From assembly GCF_051027545.1 (NCBI RefSeq), contig NZ_CP194902.1:372001-436000 (forward strand): 64,000 bases of DNA, written 5' to 3'. The stretch comes from Methylocaldum sp002005105 (GTDB taxonomy: Bacteria > Pseudomonadota > Gammaproteobacteria > Methylococcales > Methylococcaceae). Below, piece by piece: positions 26,288 to 33,989 of this stretch. The notes under the pieces are model-generated. The model was not told where the DNA came from. It saw only the letters and a list, made by a program, of their open reading frames with translations, and made no database searches. Both the position numbers and the translations under genes were made by a program. The first letter of the stretch is position 1. Each line of letters begins with the position of its first letter.

Positions 26288-26722
26288 TTAACGGCAACTA
26301 GACGGTAGGTATTTCTTGGGGATACTCCCAGTACAAGTCCAATTTACCTGCCCCGCGTCTCCTACAGTCGGGGTCATAATGACGTTTCCAGTTGTACCCG
26401 TTGCCGTCGGATTTACGGCCACCGTAATAACACCGTTTTGAACGGTAAGTGATGTTACATATCTGCTGGCAAAACTAGCCGCCGTAGCAAGGCCTGCTGC
26501 CGGGTTGTCTGCAGGGAAAGAGTTTTGCGTTTGGCGATATTCAGCTACAGTATTCTTTGCCATATCGGCCTGCCCCAAAGCTTCAGAAATCTTGGCGCGG
26601 ACCGTGTAGTCCTGATATGCCGGCACCGCGACAGCCGCCAGGATACCGATGATCGCTACAACGATCATCAATTCGATCAGAGTAAAACCACCTTGCTGTC
26701 TCATATTCATATTCGCGTTCAT
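26288..26722 (-). CDS. pilA: type IVa major pilin
   Basis: 144 residues from ATG 26722, chosen because GGAG lies 6 nt before it; an ATG at 26734 lacks such a site. Short positively charged leader ending QQGG, cut by the prepilin peptidase before Phe, then FTLIELMIVVAIIGILAAVAVPAYQDY with Glu5. The C-terminus has a disulfide loop between Cys residues in NWTCTGSIPKKYLPSSC. It is preceded by a sigma-54-type promoter and followed by a terminator and the GT-C-like gene. The serines by the C-terminal cysteine recall pilins glycosylated at the C-terminus, but no site is proven. Confidence 0.93.
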   Translation of the reverse strand: MNANMNMRQQGGFTLIELMIVVAIIGILAAVAVPAYQDYTVRAKISEALGQADMAKNTVAEYRQTQNSFPADNPAAGLATAASFASRYVTSLTVQNGVITVAVNPTATGTTGNVIMTPTVGDAGQVNWTCTGSIPKKYLPSSCR

Positions 26723-26786
26723 GTCGAACTCCATTGAGTTAAAGGAGGGTTGAATAAGAAGCGTTGTTTGCTCTCGGCTAGGTTAT

Positions 26787-26802
26787 TGCACAGGCCATGC
26801 CA
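26787..26802 (-). promoter_or_regulatory. sigma-54-type -24/-12 promoter of pilA
   Basis: On the minus strand TGGCATGGCCTGTGCA matches TGGCACG-N4-TTGCA at all but two positions, with the invariant GG and GC at the right distance. Transcription would start near 26775, leaving about 53 nt before the pilA ATG. PilA is RpoN/PilR-dependent in Pseudomonas. Confidence 0.7.
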
Positions 26803-27196
26803 GCGTTCCGGATGCAGGCAGGATGCGTGATTCCGAGATTCAGAAAGGAAAGAGAGCCCTTGAACAGGGATATGCGAGGTCAGAAACTGACGCAAAATGT
26901 CACCCTTCGGCTCCGTTAGACAAAAACGAGTCGTCTATTTTTGTGTCAGACCAAAGGCAAGAGGATTGGGCCGACTGCCCTGGCTTTCCTACCTGCAAAC
27001 TCGATGAAGCCGCCACTGCCGAAAAGCGAAGCGGAAGCGATTGCCTATCGGCAAAAGAGGCATCGTGATACAGCGTTTGCCACGAATTCCGATACCAAAG
27101 GCTTACGGAGTAAGACTCCAAGTGCTGGCCATCCAATTCTGTTGGCTGACCATAGTAGCTAGAACGTTTTCCGGTTTTGCGTTGCGCCCGAGGCAC

Positions 27197-27216
27197 GTTG
27201 GCAATCCTTTGCCGGC
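27197..27216 (-). repeat. REP-like palindromic repeat, unit 3
   Basis: GTTGGCAATCCTTTGCCGGC: the same element as at 10.1-10.2 kb with a few substitutions. It is inverted relative to the neighbour at 27239-27262 (19 of 20 positions complementary). Confidence 0.65.
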
Positions 27217-27238
27217 ACACGCCGTCGGCGACGACTTT

Positions 27239-27262
27239 GTCGGCAAAGGATTGCCAACCTAC
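27239..27262 (+). repeat. REP-like palindromic repeat, unit 4
   Basis: Core GTCGGCAAAGGATTGCCAAC followed by CTAC, matching 10101-10124 except for two base changes. The bases after it (CCTACGCATTTCC) also resemble those after the 10.2-kb element. Confidence 0.65.
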
Positions 27263-27457
27263 GCATTTCCGATGCTCATCGCAAAACCGCGGAGAAAAAC
27301 GCTCTATGTTGACGAGATTGCCTGCTGATAGCGATTGAGAACCGCACAACCGCCGCCCGAAAACAAGCCCGCAACGCTCTCATAAAAACGGAAATCACGC
27401 TTCGAAACCCTAGGCGTCGAAGCATAGGAACGGAGAGAAAGACGCTCCCGCTTTACT

Positions 27458-28018
27458 TCACTCCCTCACCGGCCGCTTATCCAGCTTCCGCTGCAAAGTC
27501 CTGCGATGCATCCCCAGCGCCCGCGCTGCGGCGGAGATGTTGCCGCCGTGCTCGATCAAAACTTTTTGCAGATGCTCCCATTCCAGGCGCCGAACGGAGA
27601 GCGGCTTTTCCTTGATTTCAACGGAGACGTCGCCCTGATCCTTGTGGAGGGCCGCGACGATCTCGTCGGCATCGGCGGGCTTGGTGAGATATTGGATCGC
27701 ACCTAGCTTTATGGCTTCGACGGCCGTGGCGATACTGGCGTACCCGGTTAAGACGACGATACGGGTGTTGGCGTCGAGATTGTGGAGCCGCTTGACCAAA
27801 ACCAGTCCGGAATCGTGGCCGATGCGCAGATCGATCACCGCGTACTCGGGCTCGATTTGCTCCGTCAGCGCGGTGCCGGTTTCGAGGTCTTGAGCGGCGT
27901 GCACTTCGAATCCGCGCTTCTCGAGGGCTTGCTTCAAAACTCCGCAGAACGTAGGGTCATCATCGACTAATAACAGACTGGGACGAGGGGTATCGGATGA
28001 GGATTTTGCACTGTTCAT
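27458..28018 (-). CDS. regA: RegA/PrrA/RoxR-type response regulator
   Basis: 186 residues, the compact size of the RegA family. Receiver domain with phosphoacceptor Asp63 (YAVIDLRIG) and the switch lysine in YLTKPAD. The C-terminal Fis-type helix-turn-helix GGNISAAARALGMHRRTLQRKL is nearly invariant in this family. In purple bacteria and pseudomonads the pair controls respiration, oxidases and redox metabolism. It lies 5 nt after its sensor kinase. A cytochrome c oxidase operon, two small-RNA candidates and methionine/disulfide repair genes lie nearby. Confidence 0.92.
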   Translation of the reverse strand: MNSAKSSSDTPRPSLLLVDDDPTFCGVLKQALEKRGFEVHAAQDLETGTALTEQIEPEYAVIDLRIGHDSGLVLVKRLHNLDANTRIVVLTGYASIATAVEAIKLGAIQYLTKPADADEIVAALHKDQGDVSVEIKEKPLSVRRLEWEHLQKVLIEHGGNISAAARALGMHRRTLQRKLDKRPVRE

Positions 28019-28023
28019 AGATC

Positions 28024-29358
28024 TTAATTCGGACGCAGCAATGGAAGTTCGATGCGAGTGCAGGTGCCGCCTTCGACACGAGGTAACATCTCTATTCGAC
28101 CGCCCAGGCGCTCGATAGTGGCAAATGCCAAGAATAGCCCGACCCCCAACCCATGTTCTTTAGTCGTGATCGGCGCCTTTCCCAGACGCTGGGATAGCGT
28201 AGGGGCAATGCCAGGTCCCTGGTCGAGGATCTCCAAAGTCGCGCGCTCGAAGCTCCAGCGGGCGCGCAGCTTTATCCCACGCGGCGAAACATCGGCGGCA
28301 TTGTTGAGAATATTAACTAAAGCGTGGGTAAGGGTATCCTCGGCCAAAATGCACGGCGGAGGCAAAGGCCCAACCTTTTCGTATTCCAACTCGGCGTTGA
28401 GACGCTGTTTCCGCCAGCTATCCACCGTTTCCTCCAGATAGTTCGTCAGCGGCATTACGTGGCCCGATTCGGCTCTGATTGCACCGGCCGACGCCGACAT
28501 GACCGAAAGGGCCTTTTTGCAGCGGACCACCTGCTCCCGCAGGATTTTCATTTTTTCCAACAAATCGTCTTGCTTGGCGCCTTCACATTCGCTCTCTATT
28601 TCATGAATCAGGATCGCCATGGTTCCCAGCGGGGTGCCCATCTCGTGCGCCGCACCGGCCGCCAGCGTCCCCAGCGCAACAACCCGCTCGTTCCGTAAAG
28701 CCTGCTCGCGAGCTTCAGCCAAGCGGCGTTCACGCTCTCTCAGTGTTTTCGCCATCTCTACGACGAAGTAAGCCACGAGAACGGCACTGAATACGAACCC
28801 GAACCACATGCCGAACGCGTGCAGTTCAATGCTGTGGTCCTCCATCAGGGCCTGAACGGCGGGCGGGGCGTCGCCGTGCAAAGTTACGGCTTGAATGTCG
28901 GGAAGCGGCTGGTAAAAGCCGATGAGTATGGTGTAACACCCGGAAGTGAAGATCACCATATACCAGGTATAAAACTGGGGCAGCACGGTAGCCGCGATAA
29001 TCAGCGGAAGCAGGAAAAACCAGGCCATGGGATTGGTGGCGCCCCCGGTGAAATAGAGAATCGCGGTAATCGCCAGGACGTCGAATGAAAGTTGCATGAA
29101 CAACTCCATTTCGGCGACCGGGCGGGGATTGCTGAGCCTCAACCACGTCCACCAGTTGAAGGCGCCTAGCGCCGTCATGATGGCTGTAAGAGGCACTTCG
29201 CTAAGCGGTATCTCCAATCCGTAGACACTGATGAGAACGATAAGCGCTTGCCCCGTAATCATAAGATTGCGTAAAACGAACAGCCAGCGAAGGTTTTGAC
29301 GGGCGTCGGTTTCCGTGTCCGCCGGAGTGGGAATGTTCATGAGCGGGTTTGAGTTCAT
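28024..29358 (-). CDS. regB: RegB/PrrB/RoxS-type redox sensor histidine kinase
   Basis: 444 residues: six membrane helices in about 30-205, then the dimerisation and ATPase domains. GGATNPM at 105-111 corresponds to the quinone-binding GGxxNPF motif. The H-box AAGAAHEMGTPLG has His238. Cys280 in VVRCKKAL matches the redox-active cysteine of RegB. The ATPase domain shows NILNNAADVSPRG and DQGPGI. The start ATG 29358 lacks a clear ribosome binding site; ATG 29340 is the alternative. A 17-bp palindromic operator lies 37 bp upstream, and a minus-strand TACAAT sits at 29366-29371, so autoregulation is possible. Confidence 0.92.
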   Translation of the reverse strand: MNSNPLMNIPTPADTETDARQNLRWLFVLRNLMITGQALIVLISVYGLEIPLSEVPLTAIMTALGAFNWWTWLRLSNPRPVAEMELFMQLSFDVLAITAILYFTGGATNPMAWFFLLPLIIAATVLPQFYTWYMVIFTSGCYTILIGFYQPLPDIQAVTLHGDAPPAVQALMEDHSIELHAFGMWFGFVFSAVLVAYFVVEMAKTLRERERRLAEAREQALRNERVVALGTLAAGAAHEMGTPLGTMAILIHEIESECEGAKQDDLLEKMKILREQVVRCKKALSVMSASAGAIRAESGHVMPLTNYLEETVDSWRKQRLNAELEYEKVGPLPPPCILAEDTLTHALVNILNNAADVSPRGIKLRARWSFERATLEILDQGPGIAPTLSQRLGKAPITTKEHGLGVGLFLAFATIERLGGRIEMLPRVEGGTCTRIELPLLRPN

Positions 29359-29394
29359 GGAGCGGATTGTAAATGGCCGACTTTGTTGGGCGAA

Positions 29395-29411
29395 TGCGAC
29401 AATTTGTCACA
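29395..29411. promoter_or_regulatory. 17-bp palindromic operator, copy 1
   Basis: TGCGACAATTTGTCACA, a near-perfect inverted repeat. It lies 23 bp before the extended -10 (TGCTAGTAT, -10 at 29435-29440) of the first small RNA and 37 bp before the divergent regB. The GCGAC...GTCAC half-sites resemble the GCGRC...GNCGC pattern described for RegA/PrrA sites, so RegA is the first candidate. Confidence 0.6.
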
Positions 29412-29446
29412 TTTTTGATTACTAATGTGACTGCTAGTATTAGATC

Positions 29447-29566
29447 GTGGTTTCTGATGCTTAAGGAACCGGCAAGACGGTAGCAGGCCGACGATCAGAT
29501 GCTATCTGTAGCTGTGCGCTATAGCCTCCTCATTAAGGCAGAAGACTAGCTCTTCTGCCTTTTTTA
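29447..29566 (+). ncRNA. candidate regulatory small RNA 1 of a tandem pair
   Basis: About 120 nt from the start predicted 7 nt after the TAGTAT box to the end of a strong intrinsic terminator. A 5' hairpin can pair GATCGT with ACGATC. A single-stranded CCTCCT (29525-29530) lies just before the terminator, the usual place for a seed that pairs with Shine-Dalgarno sequences of target mRNAs. No open reading frame stands out. The second RNA downstream repeats this layout: operator, extended -10, CCTCCT, terminator. Limits are predicted, not mapped. Confidence 0.6.
29535..29566 (+). terminator. intrinsic terminator of small RNA 1
   Basis: AAGGCAGAAGA pairs perfectly with TCTTCTGCCTT around the 5-nt loop CTAGC, with a run of T residues following. 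Confidence 0.85.
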
Positions 29567-29611
29567 TTTCCCGATGGATTATTTCCTTTCAACACGCGAA
29601 TCCTTGGATTG

Positions 29612-29628
29612 CGCGACAATTTGTCACA
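29612..29628. promoter_or_regulatory. 17-bp palindromic operator, copy 2
   Basis: CGCGACAATTTGTCACA, identical to copy 1 except for the first base. It lies 22 bp before the extended -10 (TGCTAGAAT, -10 at 29651-29656) of the second small RNA. The shared ATT just after it and the CTGCTAG context at both sites suggest a duplicated promoter. Confidence 0.6.
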
Positions 29629-29662
29629 TTTCGCGTACAAGTTTCACTGCTAGAATGTTAAT

Positions 29663-29763
29663 CACTCGTTAGGAGCTGCTCCTAGCTGAGACCAGACGCA
29701 CGTTTAGTGCTCACAATCCTCCTCTTGACGTGCAGGGATCTTTCTCCCTGCACTTTTCTTTTT
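29663..29763 (+). ncRNA. candidate regulatory small RNA 2 of a tandem pair
   Basis: About 100 nt from the start predicted after TAGAAT to the end of its terminator. An early hairpin AGGAG-CTG-CTCCT lies at about 29671-29683. CCTCCT at 29718-29723 is again unpaired and just before the terminator stem. Apart from promoter, seed and terminator layout, its body differs from RNA 1, so the pair looks like sibling RNAs with a shared seed and diverged bodies. Limits are predicted. Confidence 0.6.
29730..29763 (+). terminator. intrinsic terminator of small RNA 2
   Basis: GTGCAGGGA pairs with TCCCTGCAC around a 6-nt loop, followed by TTTTCTTTTT. It lies 31 bp before the convergent end of the M48 protease gene. 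Confidence 0.85.
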
Positions 29764-29793
29764 GCGCGAACGCGCATCGCCCGGGATGCCGGA

Positions 29794-30573
29794 TCAACCA
29801 CCGCAACGAGGGTTTTTACCCATTGCCTGTGCGTTTCGATACATTTCCAGGGCTTTGGGCATGTTTTGTTTAAGCTCTTGCATGCGAGTAGCATGAGACG
29901 GATGAGTCGAAAGAAACTCTATCGGCTGCCCACCGCCCGCTTGTTCCATATTGATCCAGAGATCGATGCTTTGTTGCGGGTTGAAGCCTGCTTTGGCCAT
30001 CAGTTCCAATCCGAGCAAATCGGCCTCGCTTTCCTGTAGACGACTATACGGCATAAGAACACCGTATTGGGCGCCTAAGCCCAATACCCCCATCATCACT
30101 TGGCCCGTCTGAGTAGTCGGATTGGTTATCGCTTGGATGACATTCAGCCCTTGTTGCACGGCCACCTGCTGGGAAGCTCGCTCATTCGAATGCCGAGAAA
30201 GCACGTGCGCGACTTCATGCGCAATGACTGTCGCGAGCTGATCCTGATTCCGGGCGACCCGAAGTATGCCGGTATGTACACCGATTTTCCCGCCGGGCAG
30301 TGCAAATGCGTTGGGCGATTCGTCTTGAAACACCGTGACTTCCCATTCCCCCCCTACCTCCTTAACAATCGGCCCGGCTACACACACAACGTATTGATTC
30401 GTTTGCGGACTTTGATCGATGGGCAATTTTTGTTTCATGTTGACAAAGGCCTGTGCCCCCATGGCCGCCATTTGGTCCTCTGGCATTATCATGAACTGGG
30501 TGCGCCCCAAAGGTGAGGTCGCACAAGCTGAAAGGCCCAATGTGAAAAATGCAATCAACAGAATTCTTTTCAT
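29794..30573 (-). CDS. M48-family metalloprotease, lipoprotein
   Basis: 259 residues from ATG 30573; the upstream in-frame start is rejected because the lipoprotein signal MKRILLIAFFTLGLSAC begins here (lipobox LSAC, Cys17). Zinc site HEVAH at 119-123 and the downstream glutamate in SEADLLGLELM. The C-terminal DLWINMEQ and FLSTHPSHATRMQEL are typical of LoiP/YcaL-type periplasmic M48 proteases that take part in outer-membrane quality control. Monocistronic; msrA lies upstream on the same strand, 54 nt away. Confidence 0.9.
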   Translation of the reverse strand: MKRILLIAFFTLGLSACATSPLGRTQFMIMPEDQMAAMGAQAFVNMKQKLPIDQSPQTNQYVVCVAGPIVKEVGGEWEVTVFQDESPNAFALPGGKIGVHTGILRVARNQDQLATVIAHEVAHVLSRHSNERASQQVAVQQGLNVIQAITNPTTQTGQVMMGVLGLGAQYGVLMPYSRLQESEADLLGLELMAKAGFNPQQSIDLWINMEQAGGGQPIEFLSTHPSHATRMQELKQNMPKALEMYRNAQAMGKNPRCGG

Positions 30574-30627
30574 GGAAACTCTTAATATTGTGAGACGCCC
30601 GATAATAGCCAAAGGAGTTAAGTGCTA

Positions 30628-31290
30628 TCAATCGGTGTCGGTGTGTACGCTCGCGCCAAATTCAGTAGGGCAATTTATTCCGGTACCGCCTAAACCGCAG
30701 TATCCGCCGGGATTCTTGGCCAGATATTGCTGGTGATAGGGTTCCGCATAGAAAAATTCGGGAGCCTCGCGGATTTCGGTGGTGATTCGCCCATATCCTT
30801 TTTGGCTCAAGGCTGCTTGATAAGCATCGCGGGCAACGATAGCCAGTTCTTTCTGGCGCGGCGTATAGGTGAAAATGACCGAGCGGTATTGCGTCCCGAT
30901 GTCCTTGCCCTGGCGCATGCCTTGTGTAGGGTTGTGGGACTCCCAAAATAGTTTCAGCAAATCTTGGTAATGGATCTTATTAGGATCGTAGACTACGCGT
31001 ACGACCTCGGCGTGACCGGTCATCCCGCTACATACTTCTTCGTAAGTGGGATTAGGCGTAGCTCCGCCAGCGTAGCCGACTGCCGTTACGTAAACGCCGG
31101 GCGTCTGCCAGAATTTCCGCTCCGCACCCCAAAAGCAGCCAAGACCGAAAATCGCAATTTCCGATCCTTCCGGATATGGCGGCTCCATCCGATGTCCATT
31201 TACAAAATGCAACTCCGGAACCGGCATCTTTTCCACTCGGCCGGGAAGAGCGGAATCGTCATCAGGCAGCAAAAGCTTTTTCGTAAACAT
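30628..31290 (-). CDS. msrA: peptide-methionine (S)-S-oxide reductase MsrA
   Basis: Reduces methionine-S-sulfoxide in proteins. 220 residues from ATG 31290, preceded by GAAGAG; an upstream TTG is less likely. The catalytic Cys52 is in FGLGCFWGAERKF. The YHQQYLAKNPGGYCGLGGTG tail carries the resolving cysteine. The N-terminal extension of about 40 residues before the domain is that of the longer, E. coli-like MsrA form. Divergent from hslO: both respond to oxidative damage. Confidence 0.96.
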   Translation of the reverse strand: MFTKKLLLPDDDSALPGRVEKMPVPELHFVNGHRMEPPYPEGSEIAIFGLGCFWGAERKFWQTPGVYVTAVGYAGGATPNPTYEEVCSGMTGHAEVVRVVYDPNKIHYQDLLKLFWESHNPTQGMRQGKDIGTQYRSVIFTYTPRQKELAIVARDAYQAALSQKGYGRITTEIREAPEFFYAEPYHQQYLAKNPGGYCGLGGTGINCPTEFGASVHTDTD

Positions 31291-31416
31291 GGAATTTACT
31301 CTTCGGTGATCTGTCAATCAGAAGCCGCATGAATATCGCTAGCAGAACCTTGTAGACTAGCAGTTTCTGCCTATTAAAAGGCAAAGTGACATTCCTTAAA
31401 ACTTTTTGGTTAGACG

Positions 31417-32286
31417 ATGAGTGAATTCGACAGTTTCCAAAGGTTCTTGTTTGAAGATCTCGGGATACGAGGCGAACTCGTACGGCTCGACGCGAGTTGG
31501 CAAGCCGTGCTCGAACGCCATCCTTACCCTCCTGCCGTATCGAGCCAGTTGGGACAAGCACTTGCTGCCGTGCTATTGCTATCCGCCACCATCAAGTTCA
31601 AGGGGTCTTTGATTCTTCAGGCTCAAGGCCACGGACCGCTGAATACTTTAGTGGCGCAGGCAACGCACCAGAGAACTATTCGCGGACTCGCACACTGGCG
31701 CGGCGAAGTAACGGGAGAAACGCTGTCCGACATCTACGGTCCGGGGCACTTGGTGTTGACGGTCCAGAACGAGGATTCCGAACCGTACCAGGGTATCGTC
31801 GCTCTCGAGGGAGACGATCTGGCCGGCGCTATCGAAACGTATTTTTCACGCTCGGAACAACTGGCGACCCGACTTTGGTTAGCGGCCGACGAACAGCGCG
31901 CAGCAGGGTTGCTCATCCAGGAACTGCCTGCCAAACAACGCGATCGCGACGATTGGACGCGCGTCGAATACTTGGCGGATACGGTTACCGAGGGGGAGTT
32001 GCTGAATTTACCCAGTCAAGAACTGTTGTATCGCCTCTTTAATGAAGAATCGGTACGGCTTTTCGACTCGGAACCGATCTCCTTCCGCTGTGGATGCTCG
32101 CGGGAGCGCATCGAATCCGTCCTGCTCACCTTGGGGAATCACGAGGTGGAATCGATTTTGGAGCAAGAGGATTCAGTCGAGGTTGGCTGCGAATTCTGCA
32201 ACCGCCGTTATCATTTCGATCGCGTCGATATCGGCGGCTTATTTACCAATGAAATAAGACTCCCGTCTTCCTCGACTCGACAATGA
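31417..32286 (+). CDS. hslO: redox-regulated holdase chaperone Hsp33
   Basis: 289 residues. An N-terminal substrate-binding domain is followed by the zinc switch with Cys225-x-Cys227 (FRCGCSRER) and Cys258-xx-Cys261 (GCEFCNRRY). Zinc is released and the chaperone activated when these cysteines are oxidised. Divergent from msrA with a 126-nt shared upstream region. A bidirectional terminator at 32331-32365 separates it from coxC. Confidence 0.96.
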   Translation: MSEFDSFQRFLFEDLGIRGELVRLDASWQAVLERHPYPPAVSSQLGQALAAVLLLSATIKFKGSLILQAQGHGPLNTLVAQATHQRTIRGLAHWRGEVTGETLSDIYGPGHLVLTVQNEDSEPYQGIVALEGDDLAGAIETYFSRSEQLATRLWLAADEQRAAGLLIQELPAKQRDRDDWTRVEYLADTVTEGELLNLPSQELLYRLFNEESVRLFDSEPISFRCGCSRERIESVLLTLGNHEVESILEQEDSVEVGCEFCNRRYHFDRVDIGGLFTNEIRLPSSSTRQ

Positions 32287-32330
32287 TCGGCCTGACACCT
32301 TTATTCGAATTTCCGGGCGGATAGACAAAA

Positions 32331-32365
32331 GGAGCGCTACCCAAGGAGAGTAGCGCCCCTTTTGG
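32331..32365. terminator. bidirectional terminator between hslO and coxC
   Basis: GGAGCGCTAC pairs with GTAGCGCCCC around a short loop. A T-run follows on the plus strand, and AAAA precedes the stem, so it can serve both convergent transcripts. Confidence 0.75.
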
Positions 32366-32382
32366 TAAAAAGCAGTGGCGGG

Positions 32383-33249
32383 TTACAGCCAGTAGACGAA
32401 AATGAAGAGGCCCAACCACACCACGTCGACAAAGTGCCAATACCAGGCGGCCGCTTCAAACGCGAAATGGTGTTCCGGGTTGAAGTGTCCGCGTATGCTC
32501 CGGAGCAAGACGACCGTAAGAATGATGGCACCGATGGTCACGTGCAAACCGTGGAACCCGGTCAGCATGAAGAACGTCGAGCCGTAGATTCCAGAGCCCA
32601 AGGTCAGCCCCATTTCGGTGTAGGCCTCGTGGTACTCGACCCCCTGCAGAATCACGAACAGAAAACCTAGGGCAACCGTAGCAATCAGACCTTTGATCAA
32701 TTGTCCGCGATTATTCGCCAGCAATCCCCAGTGCGCCCAGGTAACGGTTCCGCCACTGCTCAACAGGATCAGAGTATTCAGAGCCGGAACACCCCATGCG
32801 CCCATGGGTTCGAACTCGCCGCCCACCTGTCCCGGTCCGTTGGTCGGCCACATCGCCTGAAATCCCTGCCACAAGTCTCCAGTCGCTCCGGCAGAGAAAT
32901 TACCTTCTCCGCCCAGCCACGGCACCGAGTAGATACGTGCGTAAAAGAGCGCGCCGAAGAATGCGGCAAAGAAGAATACTTCCGAGGTAATGAACCAAAT
33001 CATCCCCATTCGAAACGAACCGTCCACCTGCTGGTTATACAACCCGGCGACGCTTTCCTTTATCACCGAGCCAAACCATCCGGCCATCATGAAGATCACG
33101 ATGCCCGCTCCCAGCACCATTAAGGTTCCACCGATGCTCGATCCGTTAAGGTAATTAGCAAATCCCACGAGCAAAGTCGTCAGGCCGATCGATCCCACGA
33201 TGGGCCAGTTCGCTTTGTGCGGTAGATAGTACGCGTCTTTCGTAGCCAT
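32383..33249 (-). CDS. coxC: cytochrome c oxidase subunit III
   Basis: 288 residues with seven membrane helices. Typical stretches include SGGTVTWAHWGLL, GVEYHEAYTEMGLTLGSGIYGSTFFMLTGFHG (in parts) and HFNPEHHFAFEAAAWYWHFVDVVWL (in parts). It stabilises the catalytic subunit and the proton entry path. Last gene of the operon DUF2244-coxB-ctaD-small peptide-ctaG-coxC; 39 nt after ctaG. Confidence 0.97.
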   Translation of the reverse strand: MATKDAYYLPHKANWPIVGSIGLTTLLVGFANYLNGSSIGGTLMVLGAGIVIFMMAGWFGSVIKESVAGLYNQQVDGSFRMGMIWFITSEVFFFAAFFGALFYARIYSVPWLGGEGNFSAGATGDLWQGFQAMWPTNGPGQVGGEFEPMGAWGVPALNTLILLSSGGTVTWAHWGLLANNRGQLIKGLIATVALGFLFVILQGVEYHEAYTEMGLTLGSGIYGSTFFMLTGFHGLHVTIGAIILTVVLLRSIRGHFNPEHHFAFEAAAWYWHFVDVVWLGLFIFVYWL

Positions 33250-33288
33250 TACATTCCCCTGCTTTTGAAATTGTTGATCTTTCTCTCG

Positions 33289-33834
33289 TCAGTTCTGGTT
33301 CTTGTCGGTGATATCGAAGAACGTGTAGGAAAGGGTCATATCCTTCACGTTTTCCGGAATGGACGGATCAATCACGAATCGAACCGGCATTTCGCGCAAT
33401 TTGTGCGGTTCGAATTCTTGCTCGGAAAAACAAAAGCACTCGGTCTTGTTCAGGTATTCCGTGGCCACGCCGGGAGCTACGCTGGGAATGGCACGCCCGA
33501 CCATTTTGTTATCGGTCGTATTTTCGGCATAGAACTTGACCGTGTAATACTGCCCCGGATGTATCTTCATCTTGTTTTTTTCCGCACGGAAAGCGAGCGG
33601 CATGTTCTCATTGACCGAGGTGATGAATTCGATCGTCAGTTCCCGCGATTGATCGACTACATAAGCGGCGTCCGCGACCGCCTCCGTTTTCACTTTTCCA
33701 TTCAGTCCCGTAACCTCGCAGAACACGTTGTACAGCGGAACCATGGCGAAGCCGAAACCGAACATTCCGACAGCCACTAAGACGATTGACCAAATCAATC
33801 GCTTATTGACTTTTCTGCTTTCTGAATCGTTCAC
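33289..33834 (-). CDS. ctaG: cytochrome c oxidase assembly protein CtaG/Cox11
   Basis: Inserts copper at the CuB site of subunit I. 181 residues: one N-terminal membrane helix (about 13-33), then the periplasmic Cox11 domain with the copper motif ECFCFSEQ. The start is GTG 33834, overlapping the stop of the small peptide gene by 4 nt (GTGA), which fixes the start. Position between subunit I and III genes is classical. Confidence 0.95.
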   Translation of the reverse strand: MNDSESRKVNKRLIWSIVLVAVGMFGFGFAMVPLYNVFCEVTGLNGKVKTEAVADAAYVVDQSRELTIEFITSVNENMPLAFRAEKNKMKIHPGQYYTVKFYAENTTDNKMVGRAIPSVAPGVATEYLNKTECFCFSEQEFEPHKLREMPVRFVIDPSIPENVKDMTLSYTFFDITDKNQN

Positions 33835-33941
33835 TGACCGGATGACGTAGTAATTAATTTAAGGATCGCACCGATGTAGAGCATCAGCGCGATAATCGCG
33901 ATGACGACCGCCAACAGTACGTTCTTTTTTCGAATATCCAT
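33831..33941 (-). CDS. cytochrome oxidase small assembly protein (36 residues)
   Basis: A 36-residue single-span peptide: basic N-terminus DIRKKN, a membrane helix at about 8-27, then a polar tail ending SSGQ. It starts at ATG 33941 and its stop overlaps the ctaG GTG. Peptides of this size and shape occur between subunit I and ctaG in many proteobacterial oxidase operons and are named small assembly proteins; their exact role is poorly known. Translational coupling with ctaG supports that it is real. Confidence 0.75.
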   Translation of the reverse strand: MDIRKKNVLLAVVIAIIALMLYIGAILKLITTSSGQ

Positions 33942-33955
33942 AGCGTTAAACCACA

Positions 33956-33978
33956 GTCCCCGCCCTAGAGGCGGGGAC
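33956..33978. other. intercistronic stem-loop between ctaD and the small peptide gene
   Basis: GTCCCCGCC pairs perfectly with GGCGGGGAC (9 bp, 5-nt loop), without a T-run on the minus strand. It could stabilise the 3' end of ctaD mRNA or reduce read-through, giving less of the assembly proteins than of the subunits upstream. Confidence 0.55.
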
Positions 33979-33989
33979 CGCTTCGTTTC

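Larger units (their letters stand above)
26803..27457. other. 655-bp gap upstream of pilA and downstream of regA
   Basis: No convincing gene on either strand. It contains an inverted pair of REP-like palindromes (27197-27262), the GAAAAACGCTCTA motif at 27294-27306 shared with the 10.2-kb repeat locus, and several short hairpins. Enhancer sites for the pilA sigma-54 promoter would be expected within it. Confidence 0.5.

Noticed and set aside
26823..27328. Several short frames between pilA and regA
   Set aside because: They cross the REP-like repeats, overlap on both strands and show no family motifs.
29395..29411. CRP/FNR-type site reading of the palindrome
   Set aside because: Half-sites resemble TGTGA...TCACA, but the spacer is 7 rather than 6 and the FNR TTGAT...ATCAA pattern is missing; RegA-like is the better but unproven match.
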